From contig URRW01000039.1 in NCBI GenBank assembly GCA_900550285.1, forward strand, positions 1 to 19,752: a stretch of 19,752 nt of DNA, in the 5' to 3' direction. The position numbers were made by a program, and so were the translations under genes. Under the pieces are notes generated by a model. That model saw only the letters and a program-made list of their open reading frames with translations. It did no database searches and was not told where the DNA came from. Source of the DNA: an uncultured Lachnospiraceae bacterium (GTDB lineage Bacteria; Bacillota; Clostridia; Lachnospirales; Lachnospiraceae). This document shows, one piece after another, positions 6,709 to 14,142 of the stretch. The first letter of the stretch is position 1, and each line of letters starts with the position of its first letter.

Positions 6709-9606
6709 TTGTTAAAAAAGATCAAAAATATACTGCTCAATTTCATAAATTCCAGAACCGTCTTTTTGTACGTCCTGTTTTTTATCATGTCGTGCGTGCT
6801 GTTCAACCGCATTTTCCAGCTTCAGATCGTGGAGGGCGCGGACAAGCAGGCGGAATTTGAAATGAAGATCAAAAAGGAACGCTCGATTGCCAGCACCCGG
6901 GGCAATATTTTTGACGTCAACGGCATCCCGCTGGCATATAACGAGCTTTCCAGCTCCGTTACGATCGAGGACGTCTATGAATCCAAGGGCAAAAATGCCA
7001 AGATCAACGGCATCTTAAAAGAGGTGCTGGGCATTCTTTGGGAAAACGGCGATACGATCAGCTGCGATTTTAATATTTATATTGATGAAAACGGGGAGTT
7101 TGCCTACAGCGTCACCGGGACGAGGCGGCTGCGCTTTATCGCGGACGTATACGGCGAGCCCAAGATCTCCGATCTGGAGGAACGGCAGAAAAACGCTACG
7201 GCGGACGACATCATCCGGTATCTGGGCGGCACTGCCCGCTATGAGGTCGGGGAACGGACCGATCCGGACGACAAGGAATCCTTTGTGGTCGGGAAGGGAT
7301 ATACCAAAAAGGAGCTGCTCGACATCATTGCGATCCGCTATACGATGAGCACCACCGGCTATCAGAAATATATTCCGGTCACGATCGCGACAAACGTTTC
7401 AGAGGAGACGGTCGCCACGATCGAGGAAAATAAAAGCAGTCTGGAAGGGATCGAGATCGTAGACGATACGATCCGCAAATACAAGGACGGTCCTTATTAT
7501 TCCCAGATCATCGGCTATACCGGCAAAATTTCCACGGACGAGCTTTCCGCCTTAAACAGTCAGGAGGGCATGGAGGGCGTCAAGCAGGCGCCGGACGTAA
7601 AGGAATATGAAATGACCGACATCGTCGGAAAAGCCGGCATCGAGAAGGTCATGGAAGAATATTTACAGGGAACCAAAGGCTATGAAACCGTATTTGTCGA
7701 TAAGATGGGGCGGGAGGTCGAGGTGCTTGACCATGTGGACGCTTCCGCCGGAAACGACGTATACCTGACAATCGACAGCGAGCTTCAGGCGGCTGTATAC
7801 AACATTCTGGAAAAGTTTGTGGCGGGTATTTTGGTTGATAAGATCGTCAACGTCAAAAATTACGACGCCTCCGACGTTTCCAGCGCCAACTTAAAAATTC
7901 CCATCGACGATGTGTATGCGGCGCTTTTTAACAACAATGTGATCGACCTTTCGCGTCTGCCGGACGCTGTGGAGGGCGAGGTGCAGTACGACGTCTATCA
8001 GGCGTTTTTGAAACGGCGGACCGAGGTGCTGTCCTGGATAGAAAAGGAGCTGACAAGCGGCTCTTTCGCCTATCAGGATCTTCCGGAGGAGTATCAGACG
8101 TACGAAAGCTATATGATCAACGAGCTTCTTCCGGGCGACAATATTTTGACCGGTGTGGACAAAAACGACCAGACCTATATTGACTGGACGACAAACGAGA
8201 TCATCAGCATCCGGGAATATCTGGAATACGCGATCTCCCAAAACTGGATCGACGTGACGATGCTTCCGCTGGAGGGCAAATATTCCGATTCGGCGGAAGT
8301 GTACGGGCAGCTGACGGATTACATCCTGCAGGAGCTGTCAAACAGCCAGGCGTTCCAGAAAAAGATCCTGCAGTACATGATCGAGCAGAACCGCATCAGC
8401 GGCGTCCAGATGTGCATGCTTCTGGTAGAACAGGACGTGATCAATCCCAGCGAAAAAGAGATCGCGGATTTAAAATCCGGCGCGGTTTCCGCCTTTTCCT
8501 TTATGGTAAACCTGATCCGGAATCTGGAGATCACGCCCGCCCAGCTGGCGCTCGATCCATACAGCGCCTCCTGTGTGCTCACAGACGTCAATACGGGCGA
8601 TGTGCGGGCGCTTGTAAGCTATCCAAGCTACGACAACAACCGGCTGGCAAACGGCATTGATTCCGAATATTACGCGCGCATTTCCAGCGGCGAGGATCTT
8701 TCCCGCCCGATGTGGAACTATGCGACCCAGATGCGCACCGCCCCCGGTTCCACCTATAAAATGGTGTCCGCGTCGGCGGCGCTGATGGAAAACGTGGTGG
8801 ATCTTTCGACGACCATCGACTGTCCGGGCATTTACACCCGCTTTTCGGACTACCAGCCCCGATGCTGGAAGCGGAGCGGACACGGCACGCTGAACGTGTC
8901 GGAGGCGATCACCAATTCCTGCAACGTGTTCTTTTACGAGGTGGGCTATCAGCTCGGTCTGAACGGGGAAAAATACGATCAGGACCTGGGCAATGAGAAG
9001 CTTGCAAAATACGCTGATATGTTCGGTCTGACTGAAAAATCCGGCGTGGAGATCGAGGAATCGGATCCGAAGGTTTCCGACGCGCTTTCGGTCGTATCCG
9101 CGATCGGACAGGGTACGAACAACTTTACGACCGCAGGGCTTGCCCGCTATGTGACGACGGTTGCAAACAACGGGACGTGCTATGACCTGACGCTTCTGGA
9201 CAAGGTGACGGACACCTCCGGCAACCTTTTGGTGGATTATCAGGCGAATGTCCGCAACACGGTGGAGATGCCGCAGACTTATTGGGACGCGATCCACCGG
9301 GGCATGAGGGGCGTGGTGGAAAATAAGGCGTACTATAAGGATTTCGGCGTAAACGTCGCCGGAAAGACGGGTACGGCGGAGGAGGATAAGAGCCGCCCCA
9401 ACCACGGCCTGTTTGTGGGCTATGCGCCCTATGAACAGCCGGAGGTGGCAATGGCGATCCGGATCGCGAACGGCTATTCCTCCGACTATGCCTGCCAGCT
9501 TTCCAAGCAGGTGATGACCTATTATTTTGATCTGGATGAAAACGGCACGCTCTTAAACAGCCAGACCGCGCTTTCGCCAGAAGCGGTGGTAGGAGGCGGC
9601 GACTGA
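6709..9606 (+). CDS. mrdA: Penicillin-binding protein 2 (class B transpeptidase of the elongasome), enlarged
   Basis: This monofunctional transpeptidase crosslinks peptidoglycan with RodA during lateral growth. The product has one membrane segment (about residues 16-38), a dimerisation/pedestal domain (about 55-350) and a transpeptidase domain with all three active-site motifs: STYK (Ser681 nucleophile), SCN (737-739) and KTG (886-888). At 965 residues it is much longer than the usual 600-750. The excess is a block at about residues 365-615, between TIDSELQAAVYNIL and the strand beginning DPYSASCVLTD; it is mainly helical, acidic and free of obvious membrane segments. The start is a TTG immediately after the mreD stop, with AGGGAG at 6693-6698, and no better ATG exists nearby. 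Its place between mreD and minC links elongation to division-site control. Confidence 0.93.
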   Translation: MLKKIKNILLNFINSRTVFLYVLFFIMSCVLFNRIFQLQIVEGADKQAEFEMKIKKERSIASTRGNIFDVNGIPLAYNELSSSVTIEDVYESKGKNAKINGILKEVLGILWENGDTISCDFNIYIDENGEFAYSVTGTRRLRFIADVYGEPKISDLEERQKNATADDIIRYLGGTARYEVGERTDPDDKESFVVGKGYTKKELLDIIAIRYTMSTTGYQKYIPVTIATNVSEETVATIEENKSSLEGIEIVDDTIRKYKDGPYYSQIIGYTGKISTDELSALNSQEGMEGVKQAPDVKEYEMTDIVGKAGIEKVMEEYLQGTKGYETVFVDKMGREVEVLDHVDASAGNDVYLTIDSELQAAVYNILEKFVAGILVDKIVNVKNYDASDVSSANLKIPIDDVYAALFNNNVIDLSRLPDAVEGEVQYDVYQAFLKRRTEVLSWIEKELTSGSFAYQDLPEEYQTYESYMINELLPGDNILTGVDKNDQTYIDWTTNEIISIREYLEYAISQNWIDVTMLPLEGKYSDSAEVYGQLTDYILQELSNSQAFQKKILQYMIEQNRISGVQMCMLLVEQDVINPSEKEIADLKSGAVSAFSFMVNLIRNLEITPAQLALDPYSASCVLTDVNTGDVRALVSYPSYDNNRLANGIDSEYYARISSGEDLSRPMWNYATQMRTAPGSTYKMVSASAALMENVVDLSTTIDCPGIYTRFSDYQPRCWKRSGHGTLNVSEAITNSCNVFFYEVGYQLGLNGEKYDQDLGNEKLAKYADMFGLTEKSGVEIEESDPKVSDALSVVSAIGQGTNNFTTAGLARYVTTVANNGTCYDLTLLDKVTDTSGNLLVDYQANVRNTVEMPQTYWDAIHRGMRGVVENKAYYKDFGVNVAGKTGTAEEDKSRPNHGLFVGYAPYEQPEVAMAIRIANGYSSDYACQLSKQVMTYYFDLDENGTLLNSQTALSPEAVVGGGD

Positions 9607-9614
9607 TCAAGGCT

Positions 9615-9641
9615 GTGCGCACGCTGCCGCTTAAACGGCAG
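9615..9641 (+). other. Palindrome plus GC-rich hairpin between mrdA and minC, no U-tract
   Basis: The 50-base gap holds a perfect 8-base palindrome GTGCGCAC (9615-9622), followed by a 6-bp stem CTGCCG/CGGCAG (9624-9629 and 9636-9641) with loop CTTAAA. No T-run follows, so this is not a standard intrinsic terminator. It ends only a few bases before the minC Shine-Dalgarno (about 9648-9654). A role in mRNA processing or in tuning minC translation is possible but is inference. Confidence 0.5.
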
Positions 9642-9656
9642 AAATGAGAGGGAGAA

Positions 9657-10337
9657 ATGAAAAATCCGGTTATCCTAAAAAGCTATAAAGACGGCATTGC
9701 CGTTTACTTAAACGACGAACTTCCCTTTGAGGAGCTGCTTTTGCATGTGGAAGAAAAATTCCGGGATTCCGCCCGCTTTTTCGGGGACATGCGGGTTGCG
9801 GTCTCCTTTGAGGGCAGGGACTTAAGCGGCGAGGAGGAAAACGCCCTTGTAGACGCCGTGACCCGCTGCAGCCGCTTGAACGTGATCTGCGTGGTCGGTA
9901 AAAACAGGGAACGGCAGGGACAGTTTCAGGAAACGATGGAGGCCTTTGAACGATATTTCCCGAAAGCCGGGAATGAAGGGCAGTTTTACCGGGGCAGCTT
10001 AAAAAACGGGCAGATCCTGGAAACGGAAGGGAGCGTCGTTGTCCTTGGCGATGTGGAAGAGGGCTGCTGTGTGATGGCAGCAAAGGACATCATCGTTTTG
10101 GGACGGCTCGACGGCAGCGCCTACGCGGGCGGCGACGGTCTGAACCATCATTTTATTGCAGCGCTTGAAATGACTCCGCAGAAATTAAAGATCGGAGATT
10201 TCAAATATAAAGCAAAAGAAAAAAGCCGCTGGCACTTAAAGGCGAGACGCATGCAGCCGCTTATGGCGTGCGTGCGCAGCGGGGAAATACAAATGCAGTC
10301 CATTACGAATGAATTACTGAATGAACTGCCGCTGTAG
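9657..10337 (+). CDS. minC: Septum site-determining protein MinC
   Basis: MinC inhibits FtsZ polymerisation away from midcell and is brought to the membrane by MinD. The 226-residue product has a poorly conserved N-terminal domain (about residues 1-105) and a C-terminal beta-helix domain (about 110-200). The latter is recognised by the repeating pattern GSVVVLGDVEEGCCVMAAKDI then GRLDGSAYAGG, which matches the MinC_C glycine-rich turns. The family's RSGQ-like MinD-binding segment appears as RGSLKNGQ just before it. The ATG at 9657 is preceded by GAGGGAG, with a rather short spacing. Its neighbours minD and minE confirm the call. Confidence 0.92.
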   Translation: MKNPVILKSYKDGIAVYLNDELPFEELLLHVEEKFRDSARFFGDMRVAVSFEGRDLSGEEENALVDAVTRCSRLNVICVVGKNRERQGQFQETMEAFERYFPKAGNEGQFYRGSLKNGQILETEGSVVVLGDVEEGCCVMAAKDIIVLGRLDGSAYAGGDGLNHHFIAALEMTPQKLKIGDFKYKAKEKSRWHLKARRMQPLMACVRSGEIQMQSITNELLNELPL

Positions 10338-10413
10338 CAAAAAACAGCAAGCCTGCGCTTTTGGGGCAGTATTTTTCAGGGAACGCAAATATTTCATGAT
10401 CGGAGGATCTTAT

Positions 10414-11220
10414 ATGAGTGAAGTAATTGTCGTTACCTCAGGAAAAGGCGGCGTTGGAAAAACAACCACCACCGCAAACGTCGGGACCGGTCTTGCCGCA
10501 GCCGGGAAAAAAGTGGTTTTGATCGACACAGACATCGGGCTTCGGAATCTGGACGTGGTCATGGGGCTGGAAAACCGCATCGTCTATCATCTGGTAGACG
10601 TGGTGGAAGGAAGCTGCCGGGTCAAGCAGGCGCTCATCCGCGACAAGCGCTGGCCGGGGCTGTACCTGCTTCCTTCGGCGCAGACCCGCGATAAGACGTC
10701 TGTAAACGAAAGCCAGATGAAAAAGCTCGTGGAGCATCTGCGGGAGCAGTTTGATTATGTGCTTTTAGACTGCCCGGCGGGCATCGAGCAGGGCTTTAAA
10801 AACGCCGTTGCGGGAGCCGACCGCGCCCTCGTGGTAACGACGCCGGAGGTTTCCGCGATCCGCGACGCCGACCGCATCATCGGGCTTTTGGAGGCGTCCT
10901 GCATCGACCGGATCGACCTTGTGGTTAACCGGATGCGCTACGACATGGTAAAGCGCGGGGATATGATGAGCGTAGACGACGTGGTGGACATCCTTTCAGT
11001 GCCGCTGATCGGCGTCGTGCCGGACGATGAAAACGTAGTCGTTGCGACCAATCAGGGCGAGCCCCTTGTGGGGAACCATACGCTGGCGGGACGCGCCTAC
11101 AGAAACATCTGCCAGCGCATCCTCGGGGAAGAAATCCCGTACCTAAACCTTGACGTGTCCATTTCTTTCTGGACAAAGGTAAGCGGGATCTTTCACAAAA
11201 ATCAGGAGGGACGCATATGA
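10414..11220 (+). CDS. minD: Septum site-determining protein MinD (deviant Walker A ATPase)
   Basis: MinD binds ATP, dimerises on the membrane and recruits MinC; MinE stimulates its ATPase. The deviant Walker A motif SGKGGVGKTTT (residues 9-19) contains the signature Lys11 and Lys16. It is followed by LIDTDIGLRNLDVVMGLE, the A-prime region typical of MinD. LLDCPAGIE supplies the Walker B/switch II segment. The C-terminus, about residues 248-268 (SFWTKVSGIFHKN), is a plausible amphipathic membrane-targeting helix. The frame stays open upstream to an ATG at 10321, but ATG 10414 is preferred: GGAGGA lies at 10402-10407 and the family N-terminus starts here. Length is then 268 residues, which is normal. 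The stop overlaps minE as ATGA. Confidence 0.96.
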   Translation: MSEVIVVTSGKGGVGKTTTTANVGTGLAAAGKKVVLIDTDIGLRNLDVVMGLENRIVYHLVDVVEGSCRVKQALIRDKRWPGLYLLPSAQTRDKTSVNESQMKKLVEHLREQFDYVLLDCPAGIEQGFKNAVAGADRALVVTTPEVSAIRDADRIIGLLEASCIDRIDLVVNRMRYDMVKRGDMMSVDDVVDILSVPLIGVVPDDENVVVATNQGEPLVGNHTLAGRAYRNICQRILGEEIPYLNLDVSISFWTKVSGIFHKNQEGRI

Positions 11221-11489
11221 GACTGCCGAAATTTTTACAGCGCAAATCCTCCCGCGAGGTTGCAAAGGACCGCTTAAAGATCCTTCTGATCTCCGACCGC
11301 GTCAACTGTTCGCCGGAGGTTCTTGATATGATCAAGAAGGACATCGCCGCGGTCATATCCCGCTACATGAAAATTGATACGCAGAATATGGAGATCCAGA
11401 TCAGCAAGGCATCCAGCCGCAGCCGGGGGGACAAAAGCGTTTCCCTTCATGCAAACGTGCCGATTCTGGATCTGCATAAGATCAGCTAA
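11217..11489 (+). CDS. minE: Cell division topological specificity factor MinE
   Basis: MinE displaces MinC from MinD and triggers MinD ATP hydrolysis, creating pole-to-pole or gradient behaviour. The 90-residue length is typical. The N-terminal part carries the short amphipathic anchor (RLPKFLQRK) and the anti-MinCD segment AKDRLKILLISDR (about residues 20-32). The C-terminal part, VISRYMKIDTQNMEIQI, is the topological specificity domain. The start overlaps the minD stop by four bases, so translation is probably coupled and the two proteins kept in ratio. Presence of MinE indicates an oscillating or gradient Min system, not the DivIVA/MinJ-type system of Bacillus subtilis; this is inference from gene content. 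Confidence 0.95.
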   Translation: MRLPKFLQRKSSREVAKDRLKILLISDRVNCSPEVLDMIKKDIAAVISRYMKIDTQNMEIQISKASSRSRGDKSVSLHANVPILDLHKIS

Positions 11490-11498
11490 AGGAGCAAT

Positions 11499-12614
11499 AT
11501 GTTCAGAAACTACAAACTGAAGAACTTTGATTTTTTACTGGTGGCGCTTGTGATCACGTTAAACGTGATCGGGATACTCGCCATCGGGAGCGCCAAGCAG
11601 AGCGTGCAGGGCAAGCAGATGATCGGCATGGGCATCGGACTGGTGCTCATGCTTATCGTCGCCTTTCTGGATTATACGAAGCTGCTGAAACTGGCGTGGC
11701 TCGGATACGCCTTTGCCATCGTGACCCTCGTCCTCGTCCTGTTTTTTGGAAGAGAGGCAAACGGGGCGAAAAGATGGCTTGATTTGGGCTTTTTTGATCT
11801 TCAGCCGTCAGAAACTGCAAAAATTTTGTTGATTTTATTCTATGCACAGTTTATTATGAAGTATAAGGAAAGGTTAAATACGCCGCGTATCCTGCTTTCG
11901 GCAATCTGTTTGATCCTGCCGCCGCTTGCGCTGATCCATGAACAGCCCAACCTTTCCACGACGATTCTGGTTGCGCTTTTATTTTGTGTTCTTTTATTTG
12001 TAGGGGGACTGAGCTGGAAAATCATTGGCAGCGTCCTTGCGGTCGTAGTACCGACTGTGCTCGTTTTTTTATCTATCGTTGTTCAGGAGGACCAGACGCT
12101 GCTCAAAGACTACCAGCGCAACCGTATCATGGCCTTCTTTAACCCGCAGGCTTATGCCGATGCCGAGGCTTATCAGCAGATCAACTCCGTCATCGCCATC
12201 GGCTCGGGGCAGCTATGGGGCAAGGGTCTGAACAATACGGACATCGCATCCGTCAAAAATGCGAATTTCCTGCCCGAATCACAGACCGACTTCATTTTTG
12301 CCATTATCGGGGAGGAGCTTGGCTTTATCGGCTCCGCTGCAGTCATTATCCTTTTGATGCTCATCGCGGTGCGCTGCGTATCCATCGCACGGTCGGCAAA
12401 AGATATTGCCGGCATGGTCATCGCGTCCGGTGTGGGGGCACTGGTCGGCATTCAGGGATTTATGAATATTGCAGTGGCTACCATGCTCATGCCGAACACA
12501 GGACTGCCGCTTCCGTTTGTCAGCTACGGGCTAAGCTCGCTCGTCAGCGTCTATATCGGGATCGGTCTTGTCCTGAACGTGGGGCTGCAGCGAAAGAATT
12601 TATACAATCTATAG
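11499..12614 (+). CDS. rodA: RodA/FtsW/SpoVE (SEDS) peptidoglycan glycosyltransferase
   Basis: SEDS proteins polymerise glycan strands from lipid II and work in a pair with a class B PBP. The 371-residue product is a polytopic membrane protein with about ten segments. Family signatures are GAKRWLDLGFFDLQPSE (about residues 87-103), WGKGLNNT, and FLPESQTDFIFAIIGEELG. In the last motif Asp264 (bases 12288-12290) aligns with the essential Asp of RodA. Assignment to RodA, not FtsW, rests on its place in the mre cluster with the PBP2 gene; the sequence alone does not settle this. The start ATG at 11499 lies 9 bases after the minE stop, with AAAGGAG in between. A 19-base palindrome lies within its first codons. 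Confidence 0.92.
   Translation: MFRNYKLKNFDFLLVALVITLNVIGILAIGSAKQSVQGKQMIGMGIGLVLMLIVAFLDYTKLLKLAWLGYAFAIVTLVLVLFFGREANGAKRWLDLGFFDLQPSETAKILLILFYAQFIMKYKERLNTPRILLSAICLILPPLALIHEQPNLSTTILVALLFCVLLFVGGLSWKIIGSVLAVVVPTVLVFLSIVVQEDQTLLKDYQRNRIMAFFNPQAYADAEAYQQINSVIAIGSGQLWGKGLNNTDIASVKNANFLPESQTDFIFAIIGEELGFIGSAAVIILLMLIAVRCVSIARSAKDIAGMVIASGVGALVGIQGFMNIAVATMLMPNTGLPLPFVSYGLSSLVSVYIGIGLVLNVGLQRKNLYNL
11552..11570 (+). repeat. Perfect 19-base palindrome inside the 5' part of rodA
   Basis: GATCACGTT (11552-11560) and AACGTGATC (11562-11570) are exact inverted copies around a single central A. As RNA this could form a 7-bp stem with loop UUAAA. It lies about 53 bases after the rodA start codon and encodes part of the first membrane helix (VITLNVI). 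It could be an operator, an RNA hairpin, or chance. Confidence 0.6.
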
Positions 12615-12632
12615 TATGGGAGAGAAGGTATT

Positions 12633-13028
12633 ATGAATATCGCGTTGATCGCACATGATGCGAAGAAAAAACTCATGCAGAATTTCTGCATCGCCTACAG
12701 GGGCATCCTGAGCAAGAACAGCCTCTATGCCACCGGCACGACCGGAAGGCTCATCGAAGAAGTTACGAATCTGAACATCCACAAATATCTGGCGGGACAT
12801 CTGGGAGGGGAACAGCAGATGAGCGCGCAGATCGAGCATAACGAGATCGATCTGGTCATTTTCCTGCGTGACCCGCTGATGCCCAAAAACCATGAGCCGG
12901 ACGTCAATACCGTTGTACGTCTGTGCGACATGCACAATATTCCGCTGGCAACGAATCTTGCGACAGCGGAGCTGTTGATCAAGTCCTTAGACAGGGGAGA
13001 CTTAGAGTGGCGTGAAATGTACAAATAA
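12633..13028 (+). CDS. mgsA: Methylglyoxal synthase
   Basis: MgsA converts dihydroxyacetone phosphate to methylglyoxal and phosphate, a bypass that relieves phosphate limitation or sugar-phosphate build-up. The 131-residue length is usual for Firmicutes. Conserved elements are IALIAHD (Asp9), LYATGTTG (phosphate binding), FLRDPL, NHEPDV (the His and Asp of the active site) and PLATNLATAE. The normally invariant GGDQQ, whose Asp is the catalytic base (Asp71 in E. coli numbering), reads GGEQQ here with Glu60 (bases 12810-12812). Activity may therefore be reduced or retuned. The gene lies 18 bases after rodA, and its last 17 bases overlap the next start, so it is part of the morphogenesis transcript. 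Confidence 0.94.
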   Translation: MNIALIAHDAKKKLMQNFCIAYRGILSKNSLYATGTTGRLIEEVTNLNIHKYLAGHLGGEQQMSAQIEHNEIDLVIFLRDPLMPKNHEPDVNTVVRLCDMHNIPLATNLATAELLIKSLDRGDLEWREMYK

Positions 13029-13995
13029 ATTTACAGCGCTTTTTGCAGCCTTTTGCGTCTGCATAAGCGCTTCCGGCTGCAGTGACGAAGCGGTCGCTTT
13101 CCCCTATGATCCGGACTATAAGGTATCCAGCTTCCGGGTGATCGGGGAAAACGGCTTTGAAACGGCAGATCCGTTTGCAGCGTCCCTTTGCGTGGCGGAT
13201 GGGGACGTCAATGTGGACGATTCCGTTGTGGATATGTCCGAGGCTACGGCTGCCGGGCTTTTTGATCTGAACAACAATAAGGTCCTGTATGCCAAGAATA
13301 TCCACGAGCGGCTGGCTCCCGCGAGCCTGACAAAGCTGATGACCGCAGTGGTGGCGCTCAAATACGGCAATCCGGACGATGTGATCACCGTGAGTGCAAA
13401 CGCCACGCAGTTAGAGAGCGGAGCCGTTACCTGCGGCCTGCAGGCGGGGGACCGGCTGACGCTCAATCAGGCGATGCATGCGCTTTTGATCAAATCTGCC
13501 AACGACGCGGCGGTTGCCATCGCCGAGCACATCGGCGGGTCGGTGGAGGGCTTTGCGGAGATGATGAACAAGGAAGCGCAGGCGATCGGGGCGACCAACA
13601 GCCATTTTGTAAATCCCCACGGGCTTACGGCGGACAACCATTATGTGACTGCCTACGACATGTACCTGATTTTTAACGAGGCGCTCAAATACGACGGCGT
13701 CGGGGACATCATCCGCATGACCAGCTACGACAGCGTGTATACGGACAAAAACGGCAAGGAAAAACAGCTTTCCTTTAAGACGACCAACCAGTATCTGGCG
13801 GGCAATTACAGCGCGCCGGAGACGGTTACGGTAATCGGCGGCAAGACCGGGACGACCAATGCGGCGGGCAACTGCCTTGTCCTTCTGGCAAAGGACACGT
13901 CGGGCAACCCTTATATCGCGGTAATCCTGCGCTCCAAGGAACGGGAGATCATGTATACGGAGATGAGCGATCTGCTAGAGGAAGCGGGATCGTAA
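13012..13995 (+). CDS. D-alanyl-D-alanine carboxypeptidase (peptidase S11, DacA-like), probable lipoprotein
   Basis: S11 carboxypeptidases remove the terminal D-Ala from peptidoglycan stem peptides and so limit crosslinking. All three active-site motifs are present: SLTK (Ser105), SAN (162-164) and KTG (278-280). The GTG start at 13012 lies inside the end of mgsA. From it, the N-terminus is a short basic stretch, a hydrophobic segment and SASGC ending at about residue 23, which resembles a lipobox (Ala at -3 is tolerated but not ideal). The protein stops soon after the catalytic domain at 327 residues. It lacks the PBP5-type beta domain and C-terminal amphipathic anchor, so lipid anchoring would explain its membrane attachment. 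A GGGGAGA lies at 12994-13000. Confidence 0.92.
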   Translation: MKCTNKFTALFAAFCVCISASGCSDEAVAFPYDPDYKVSSFRVIGENGFETADPFAASLCVADGDVNVDDSVVDMSEATAAGLFDLNNNKVLYAKNIHERLAPASLTKLMTAVVALKYGNPDDVITVSANATQLESGAVTCGLQAGDRLTLNQAMHALLIKSANDAAVAIAEHIGGSVEGFAEMMNKEAQAIGATNSHFVNPHGLTADNHYVTAYDMYLIFNEALKYDGVGDIIRMTSYDSVYTDKNGKEKQLSFKTTNQYLAGNYSAPETVTVIGGKTGTTNAAGNCLVLLAKDTSGNPYIAVILRSKEREIMYTEMSDLLEEAGS

Positions 13996-14056
13996 GCCGA
14001 TGCGGGCAGTTGGCAAAATATTGCGGCAATTCAGCCATAAGAATCTCAAAATAGGG

Positions 14057-14085
14057 TTGTTTTTTTGGTCAGAATCCACTATAAT
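14057..14085 (+). promoter_or_regulatory. Sigma-A-like promoter of the P-loop gene
   Basis: TTGTTT (14057-14062) and a perfect TATAAT (14080-14085) are separated by 17 bases, the optimal spacing. The predicted transcript start is near 14092, giving a leader of about 50 bases before ATG 14143. This is the best promoter in the window. Confidence 0.8.
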
Positions 14086-14088
14086 AAG

Positions 14089-14113
14089 ACATATCCTATA
14101 TGTGTCCGCACAT
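14089..14113 (+). promoter_or_regulatory. Two overlapping inverted repeats at the transcript start (possible operator or leader structure)
   Basis: ACATAT-CCT-ATATGT (14089-14103) straddles the predicted transcription start. ATGTG-TCCG-CACAT (14100-14113) follows and shares bases 14100-14103 with it. The first is placed like a repressor operator. The pair could also form alternative structures. No known riboswitch was recognised. Confidence 0.4.
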
Positions 14114-14142
14114 GGAATGAATATACTTTAGGAGGGATTACA

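Noticed and set aside
8470..9405. Long 311-codon open frame on the minus strand opposite mrdA
   Set aside because: It is antisense to the PBP2 transpeptidase domain with its motifs intact, and its translation has no recognisable domain. GC-rich third positions readily create such shadows.
10344..10378. Weak hairpin followed by TATTTTT between minC and minD, considered as a terminator
   Set aside because: The stem is only about 4 bp (CTGC/GCAG) with a large loop, too weak to call, and minC and minD are expected to be co-transcribed.
10321..10413. Upstream extension of minD to ATG 10321
   Set aside because: The extra 31 residues do not resemble MinD, they overlap the minC end, and ATG 10414 has a good GGAGGA and the family N-terminus.
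14010..14037. Nested inverted repeats (TGGC/GCCA around ATTGCGGCAAT) after the carboxypeptidase gene, considered as a terminator
   Set aside because: The inner palindrome leaves a one-base loop, the outer stem is only 4 bp across an asymmetric internal loop, and no T-run follows directly.
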